Shown here one piece after another: positions 59,618-64,000 of a stretch of 64,000 nt of DNA. Origin of the DNA: a bacterium (GTDB taxonomy: Bacteria; Bacillota; Clostridia; Lachnospirales; Lachnospiraceae); the NCBI GenBank assembly GCA_004562765.1, contig SFRL01000014.1, positions 6,550 through 70,549 of the forward strand, given 5' to 3'. The notes beneath the pieces are model-generated. The model made no database searches. It was not told where the DNA came from and worked only from the letters and a program-made list of their open reading frames with translations. How positions within the stretch are numbered: the first letter of the stretch is position 1; each line of letters opens with the position of its first letter. Made by a program: the position numbers and the translations under genes.

Positions 59618-60796
59618 TCACTCATCGGGATAGCGCTTTACGATCTCTTTAAATTTCTCAAAATTTTGAACAAATGCATCTACTACATCCGGGTCAAACT
59701 GCTTTCCTCGCTGGGAAACAATTTCAGCATATGCCTCCTCCGGCGTCCATGGTGCTTTGTATGCTCTGCGGCTGACCAGCGCATCAAAAACATCAGCCAG
59801 TGCCACGCACCTTGCGCAATTTGCGATCTCTTCGCCTTTCATGCCCATGTATCCGGTACCATCCCATTTCTCATGATGTTGATGGGCAATTTCTGTTGAA
59901 ATGTGAAACAGTTCTCCGGGCGATGTTTCCAGCATCTGTTTTCCATATGTAATATGTTTTTTTACAATTTCAAACTCCTCCGTCGTCAACTTGCCCGGTT
60001 TTTCCAAAATACTTTCCGGCACCATCAGTTTGCCTACATCATGCATCATCGCCGCCAGGCTGATCTTCCAGCTCTCCTCATCATTGTACCCCAGACTTTT
60101 GCATAACACAGCCGTATATTCTGAAACTCGCTTTACATGCTGCCCTGTATTTTCTGATTTATTCTCAATGATCTGAGACAGCGATAAGATGAGATTTTCC
60201 TGATCCGCATATAACTCATCATTTTTATCTGCCAGCGTTTTGATCAGCTTTTCTATTCTTGCTGAAATAAAAAAACACAAAATGACTACGGCAAAAAATT
60301 CTATGCTTCGGGGAACAATGCCATAAAGAACAGTACCCTTTAATGTAACCAGCGGTTCATCCGGCACAACCTTTAGGTCAAACGCTATCAAATGAGATAT
60401 CACGATCATGGGCAGGCTGAGAACAGCCGTATATATCACATATTTTCTTTCGTTATAAAGACACGACATGACCAGCGGAAATACCAGCATGATGATCGTG
60501 TGATAGGAAAGCGTCGCATACTGTAAACCGGACTGGAAAACCAGAATAGCCAGAATAAAATAGCGCAATTTTGTCGACCGCACTTTTAGTATATTATAGA
60601 ACAACGTGGGTAAAAAAAAGTCAAAAACAGATACTGCAACCGTCAGATATAATGGCAACGGCGCAATCTTAAATATGCCCAGAACGTTCAGCAGCGCCAC
60701 CAACAGCATAAATCCGATCATCAACCGGCAGACAAATGCCAGTCGCTTATCCGCCGTTTCCCGGTATTCCCTGATAATCTTTTCAGAAAAATTCAT
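59618..60796 (-). CDS. HD-GYP domain membrane protein
   Basis: The 392-residue protein has about five or six helices in residues 22-195 and then a cytoplasmic HD-GYP domain. TGQHVKRVSEYTAVLCKSLG, MMHDVGKLMVPESIL (about 250-264), HQHHEKWDGTGYMG and DVFDALVSRRAYK are the catalytic motifs; the GYP Pro is Met here. The multi-helix N-terminal region resembles membrane sensor parts; the ligand is unknown. By family it hydrolyses cyclic di-GMP. It has a clear ribosome site (AAGGAGATG) and lies next to the FKBP fusion without a shared function evident. Confidence 0.87.
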   Translation of the reverse strand: MNFSEKIIREYRETADKRLAFVCRLMIGFMLLVALLNVLGIFKIAPLPLYLTVAVSVFDFFLPTLFYNILKVRSTKLRYFILAILVFQSGLQYATLSYHTIIMLVFPLVMSCLYNERKYVIYTAVLSLPMIVISHLIAFDLKVVPDEPLVTLKGTVLYGIVPRSIEFFAVVILCFFISARIEKLIKTLADKNDELYADQENLILSLSQIIENKSENTGQHVKRVSEYTAVLCKSLGYNDEESWKISLAAMMHDVGKLMVPESILEKPGKLTTEEFEIVKKHITYGKQMLETSPGELFHISTEIAHQHHEKWDGTGYMGMKGEEIANCARCVALADVFDALVSRRAYKAPWTPEEAYAEIVSQRGKQFDPDVVDAFVQNFEKFKEIVKRYPDE

Positions 60797-60823
60797 ACCT
60801 CATCTCCTTGTAAAATGAACGCC

Positions 60824-61357
60824 TCAGTTTAACTCGCACACCATCTCATGCCACTGTTCGCCGCCCCAGGCAGAGCCTGATTCCCCACAATCCCGAAAGC
60901 CAAATTTCTCATACATCTTCACTTTGCCCTCCAGACAGGTCAGGACGACCAGCTGCCGATTTCTGTCAGCTTCTCTTTCCAGATAGATCCGCATCATTTC
61001 CCGCGCAAGTCCCTGATTTCTGTATTCCGGAAGGACCGCAACGCTCAAGATCATCACATTTTTTCCCTTCGGATCATGCAGGGTCGGTTCCGTAAAAAAC
61101 TCATCCCTCAGGGTTCTCTCACCCGTCGCGATACTGTTGATAAAGCCCACCATCTGCCCGGTCCTTTTATCTACCGCAACTAAAAACAGATCCGGCGCAA
61201 GACGCACGCGTTCCTTCATGATCGGCAGCACACACGCCTCATTTGGAGGGAAGCAGGCTGCCTCGATCTGTGTAGCTGTTTCCGACTCATCCGCATGGAT
61301 GGTACGAAATTCATATTTATCACAAAACTCTTGCTGTATATTCATGTTTTTTCTCAT
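60824..61357 (-). CDS. GNAT-family N-acetyltransferase
   Basis: The 177 residues form a GNAT fold. VMILSVAVLPEYRNQGLAREMMRIYLERE (about 98-126) contains the acetyl-CoA loop (motif A) with Q/RxxGxA, and VVLTCLEGKVKMYEKFGFRDCGES (about 137-160) is motif B. The substrate cannot be inferred. ATG 61357 sits only two bases after AGGAG and ATG 61345 is fifteen bases away, so the start is unsure. Confidence 0.85.
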   Translation of the reverse strand: MRKNMNIQQEFCDKYEFRTIHADESETATQIEAACFPPNEACVLPIMKERVRLAPDLFLVAVDKRTGQMVGFINSIATGERTLRDEFFTEPTLHDPKGKNVMILSVAVLPEYRNQGLAREMMRIYLEREADRNRQLVVLTCLEGKVKMYEKFGFRDCGESGSAWGGEQWHEMVCELN

Positions 61358-61531
61358 TTCTCCTTATTTATGTAACACTGTATCGCTCTTTTTCTTTTGC
61401 AACATTCTTTTTCTATTGTAGACGCATATCCCATTTTTATCAATCAAAAACTTTTGGATTAAAATAAAGTTGTATGTTAGATCAGTCTCTGTCGGAGAAA
61501 AGTCCTAAACGTCATGTAAACTGCATAAATA

Positions 61532-61560
61532 TTGACAAATATTTCATGGAATGCTATGAT
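61532..61560 (+). promoter_or_regulatory. Strong promoter of the 61.6 kb membrane-protein operon
   Basis: TTGACA (61532-61537), 17-base spacer, TATGAT (61555-61560): near-consensus sigma-A; RNA start near 61567. Confidence 0.8.
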
Positions 61561-61571
61561 TTTCAACAGGT

Positions 61572-61609
61572 AAAGGCGCTTTTCGGAGTGAAAGGCGCCT
61601 TTCCTTTTT
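61572..61609 (+). promoter_or_regulatory. Leader hairpin with U-tract at the RNA 5' end
   Basis: AAAGGCGC (61572-61579) pairs with GCGCCTTT (61595-61602), followed by CC and TTTTT (61605-61609). It begins about five bases after the predicted start site, so it could terminate early or protect the 5' end of the message, which begins 35 bases before the ATG. Confidence 0.6.
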
Positions 61610-61643
61610 ACAATCTTACAATAAGAAAAGAGATGTAACAGTT

Positions 61644-62363
61644 ATGGCTACAATGAAAGACATCATTTCCAGTCCCCTGCTGCTGATCCTGGTGGCAGTC
61701 GGACTCATCTACATCGTGGTATTTTCGCTGATTCACTTGAAAAAAGCGTACGCACGTTGTCTGGAATTGGGAATTACAAAGGAAGACCTTCATAAGGTCA
61801 TCAAATCCAGCCTTGTTTTTTCCATCGTTCCCAGTTTATCCATTGTCGTTGGATTATTTGCACTGATCTCTGTGCTTGGAATCGTGTGGTCCTGGTGGAG
61901 ACTTTCCGTCATCGGTTCTCTGTCCTATGAGTCCCTGATCTCCAGCAGCGTTGCATCTGCGCTGAAATTCTCTACCACCGCAGAAATGCTCGAAAAAGCA
62001 ACCGGAAGCGAGTTCGGTGTTGTCATGATCCTCATGAGCATCGGTATGTTGAGCGGCTTCTTTATTCTGATCCCCTTTGGTAAAAAACTTTCTATGAGCG
62101 TAAGTAAATCCGAAAATTCCAGCAGTTGGAAATATGTCCTGAGCGGTACTTTCATGCTCTGTCTATTCGCCGTTTATATTCCGGTCCTTCTGATCGGAGA
62201 TTCCGTACAGGCAGCAGTTATGCTGACCGGATTGGTAATTGCCGTTTTCCTTGGAATCCTGGCATCCAAGCCGAAATTGAAATGGATCAACGAATTTATT
62301 ATGGCATTTTCCATGATCGGTGGAATGATATCTTCCATCTTCTGGACAAACTTATTTCAGTAA
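61644..62363 (+). CDS. Multi-pass membrane protein, possibly DUF5058 family
   Basis: A 239-residue hydrophobic protein with six or so helices (about 12-28, 50-80, 125-148, 160-182, 187-203, 210-235). A conserved-looking loop RCLELGITKEDLHKVIKSSLVFSIVPSLSIVVGL precedes the second helix. It resembles the clostridial DUF5058 family by memory, which I cannot confirm. It is followed 21 bases downstream by another membrane protein, and the two probably work together, perhaps in transport. The ribosome site is weak (AAGAGATG). A strong promoter with a hairpin leader drives the pair. Confidence 0.65.
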   Translation: MATMKDIISSPLLLILVAVGLIYIVVFSLIHLKKAYARCLELGITKEDLHKVIKSSLVFSIVPSLSIVVGLFALISVLGIVWSWWRLSVIGSLSYESLISSSVASALKFSTTAEMLEKATGSEFGVVMILMSIGMLSGFFILIPFGKKLSMSVSKSENSSSWKYVLSGTFMLCLFAVYIPVLLIGDSVQAAVMLTGLVIAVFLGILASKPKLKWINEFIMAFSMIGGMISSIFWTNLFQ

Positions 62364-62384
62364 ATAACGGGAGGCGTATTGATT

Positions 62385-63155
62385 ATGAGTAAAAAGACAA
62401 AACAGACAATCGTAATGGATCCTTTTCAGGCCTGGTGTCATAAATGGAGCCGTATCGGCACGGTGATCATGCTGGCTTATATGGTGGCACTTCCGTTTAT
62501 CGTACTGGCATATTATCACAGCATTCCTTCTTTCGGAGAAGTGATCAACCTGTCCACGATCAGTATTTTGATGATCTATATCCCGGTCGGTATTTCCGAG
62601 GCGCTCAGCTACACTCCGATCCTCGGTTCCTCTACATACCTGACTTTTATCACCGGTAATATCATGAACTTAAAGGTACCTGTCGCAGTAAACGCTATGA
62701 AGCTGGCAAAAAAAGAAGCAAATACCCCCGAAGGCGAGGCTATTTCCTGTGTTGCCGTATCGGTTTCTTCCATCATGACCGTTGTGATCCTGGCTCTGGC
62801 AGCTCTCTTAAGCACATGGATCAGCCCTGTATTTGAGCTTCCGGCTGTAAAGACTGCTTCTAATTACCTGATCCCCGCACTGTTCGGTTCCCTTACCTTA
62901 GGCCTGTTCTCAAGCAGCAAGGCCGGTAAAAAAGTGGTGAAGAATGGTATCGCAGGTGTAATTCCGGTACTGATCATTGTGACCGTATTAGCATTGCTTG
63001 TACGTATTTCAAGCGGCGGTTCTTTATTCGGAATGATCGGATTCTTAATTTTATTCATGCTTCCGGTAGCTATCATTTCTTCCCGCATTATGTGGAAGAA
63101 AGGCATTATCAAGGTTGTGGATAATGAGGAAGCTGCTTCAGATAAAGAGGCTTAA
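62385..63155 (+). CDS. Multi-pass membrane protein, partner of the preceding gene
   Basis: The 256 residues have six or seven predicted helices. Motif-like stretches include VGISEALSYTPILGSSTYLTFITGNIMNLKVPVAVNAM (about 65-102) and KTASNYLIPALFGSLTLGLFSS (about 158-179). The C-terminus is acidic and cytoplasmic. The family is not recognised with confidence; the GS-rich re-entrant segment would suit a channel or carrier. ATG 62385 is preferred to TTG 62379 because GGAGG lies ten bases before it. It is co-transcribed with the preceding gene, and a terminator follows. Confidence 0.65.
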   Translation: MSKKTKQTIVMDPFQAWCHKWSRIGTVIMLAYMVALPFIVLAYYHSIPSFGEVINLSTISILMIYIPVGISEALSYTPILGSSTYLTFITGNIMNLKVPVAVNAMKLAKKEANTPEGEAISCVAVSVSSIMTVVILALAALLSTWISPVFELPAVKTASNYLIPALFGSLTLGLFSSSKAGKKVVKNGIAGVIPVLIIVTVLALLVRISSGGSLFGMIGFLILFMLPVAIISSRIMWKKGIIKVVDNEEAASDKEA

Positions 63156-63159
63156 TTAA

Positions 63160-63194
63160 AACCCCATGCCTTCATGATCGAGGGCATGGGGTTA
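63160..63194. terminator. Bidirectional terminator
   Basis: AACCCCATGCC pairs with GGGCATGGGGTT around an eleven-base loop, with A and T runs, between the converging membrane-protein and ATPase genes. Confidence 0.8.
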
Positions 63195-64000
63195 TATTGT
63201 CCCCACTATATCCTGGTACTTGACCAAAGTAACATTTCCCATCTCTTCAGCCTTTTCCATACACCCCTTAGTAAATCCAGTTTTTGAAAACAGATAATAA
63301 TGCACTTTTGAATAGCGGAATAACATGCTTCTATCAACTAATTTTTCAAGGATATCAAGATCAACATTTTCATTTCTCCACTTACATTCTGCAAATAGAG
63401 CTGTTTTGTCATCCTGTTCTCCCATTATATCTATCTCCGCTTGGCATTTATTTATGGAATCATTCCCCCACCAACGACCAAGCGATACAAACTTGATAGG
63501 AGAATTCCCTATAAGAAGCTGTTTCCACAGGTATTGTGTACAAATATCTTCAAATACTCTTCCCATATAATCACTAAGTTGATCTTCGATTTTCTTATAC
63601 ACTAAGTCTGTTGCTCCTCTCACAATAATCGAATTATTATCCAAAACAAATCGATACCAGAAATTGAACATGTTATCCTCAATTGAATATATGGATTTCT
63701 TTGAATCCTTCTCCCCATAAGGCGTTTCCTTCTTTATAATTCCAAGGTTAATTAAATTCTTCAAATATCTTGAGCATACATTGGTATCTTCTCCAGCCTT
63801 TGTTGATATCTCAGACATTCGAGAATGTCCTGTCGCAATTGCTGTAATAATAGCTGTATAAATTGCCGGTTCTCTTACTTCTTGCTTCAAAAGATTAACT
63901 GGCTCTTCATACAAGAAAGACATTGGATTCAAAAATGTATTCTTAATATTGTCCTCAACACTCAAGTTATCACTCATCTGTAAAAGATACTGAGGAGTTC
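63192..64000 (-). CDS. AAA+ ATPase with DUF234/nuclease-like C-terminus (partial, N-terminus off the right edge)
   Basis: The frame is open to the window edge, and codons before the ATG at 63977 read TPQYLLQ. That resembles the linker between the ATPase core and the winged helix in archaeal-type ATPases, so the P-loop lies outside. Visible parts are a winged helix (FLYEEPVNLLKQEVREPAIYTAIITAIATGHSRMSEIS) and a DUF234-like part (NMFNFWYRFVLDNNSIIV). A C-terminal core follows, with QAEIDIMGEQDDKTALFAECKWRNENV, whose Asp and ECK pattern is that of a PD-(D/E)XK nuclease. Such proteins are common accessory genes of unknown role. The full domain order needs the flanking sequence. Confidence 0.85.
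   Translation of the reverse strand, partial: TPQYLLQMSDNLSVEDNIKNTFLNPMSFLYEEPVNLLKQEVREPAIYTAIITAIATGHSRMSEISTKAGEDTNVCSRYLKNLINLGIIKKETPYGEKDSKKSIYSIEDNMFNFWYRFVLDNNSIIVRGATDLVYKKIEDQLSDYMGRVFEDICTQYLWKQLLIGNSPIKFVSLGRWWGNDSINKCQAEIDIMGEQDDKTALFAECKWRNENVDLDILEKLVDRSMLFRYSKVHYYLFSKTGFTKGCMEKAEEMGNVTLVKYQDIVGTI

Overview
The window reads as a chromosome segment from a spore-forming, low-GC-type Gram-positive of the Clostridia, most likely a Lachnospiraceae member. This is inferred from the gene families (spoIIE, yabP, yabQ, spoVG, a CotS-like kinase fold, YtvI, the glgC/glgD pair, DUF362 ferredoxin), Firmicutes-type regulation (T-box, SAM-I riboswitch, CIRCE) and strong GGAGG ribosome sites. 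I saw no rRNA, tRNA, insertion sequence, prophage or CRISPR array. About 60 protein genes are packed tightly, almost all on the minus strand from 1 to 40 kb and mixed after that.

Region 1-7.2 kb (minus): rqcP-yabP-yabQ-divIC-spoIIE-tilS-hpt-ftsH, the same order as the Bacillus origin-proximal block, preceded by an HU gene with its own promoter and terminator. Region 7.3-18.4 kb: phosphoglucomutase, a PEGA lipoprotein, a CotS-like protein, CCA-adding enzyme, proS under a proline-type T-box, a DUF362 ferredoxin protein (plus strand), an RluA-type pseudouridine synthase and YtvI. Region 18.4-26.7 kb: a lone receiver domain, a two-component system, metK under a SAM-I riboswitch, two HD-GYP proteins and murA. 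Region 26.8-37.6 kb: a heterodimeric ABC exporter, a PrsA/SurA-like lipoprotein, mfd, pth, a short GlmU-like nucleotidyltransferase and spoVG.

Region 37.5-46.9 kb: glgC-glgD (minus), murC (plus), a DnaA-box cluster, then dnaD-like, dnaI-like and prs (plus), facing an MGDG-type glycosyltransferase and plsY. Region 47-63 kb: groES-groEL under CIRCE, a LysR regulator, two converging XRE regulators, a complete oppA-oppB-oppC-oppD-oppF importer with an adjacent C69 dipeptidase, a NifX-like/FKBP fusion, a third HD-GYP protein, a GNAT enzyme and two unrecognised membrane proteins. The right edge holds the C-terminal part of a DUF234-type ATPase.

The least explained feature is a family of about 190-nt hairpin elements in two intergenic regions (12.93-13.43 kb and 31.75-32.17 kb). 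Three copies share an inner 39-nt hairpin with compensatory base changes, enclosed by long complementary arms that differ between copies. Other points of interest are an HD-GYP gene with an apparently leaderless mRNA, an HD-GYP protein with a CBM2-like outer domain, a Spo0A/sigma-A-type spoIIE promoter with 21-bp spacing, a start-codon-sequestering inverted repeat before the cotS-like gene, and hairpin-plus-U-tract leaders at the predicted 5' ends of two transcripts.
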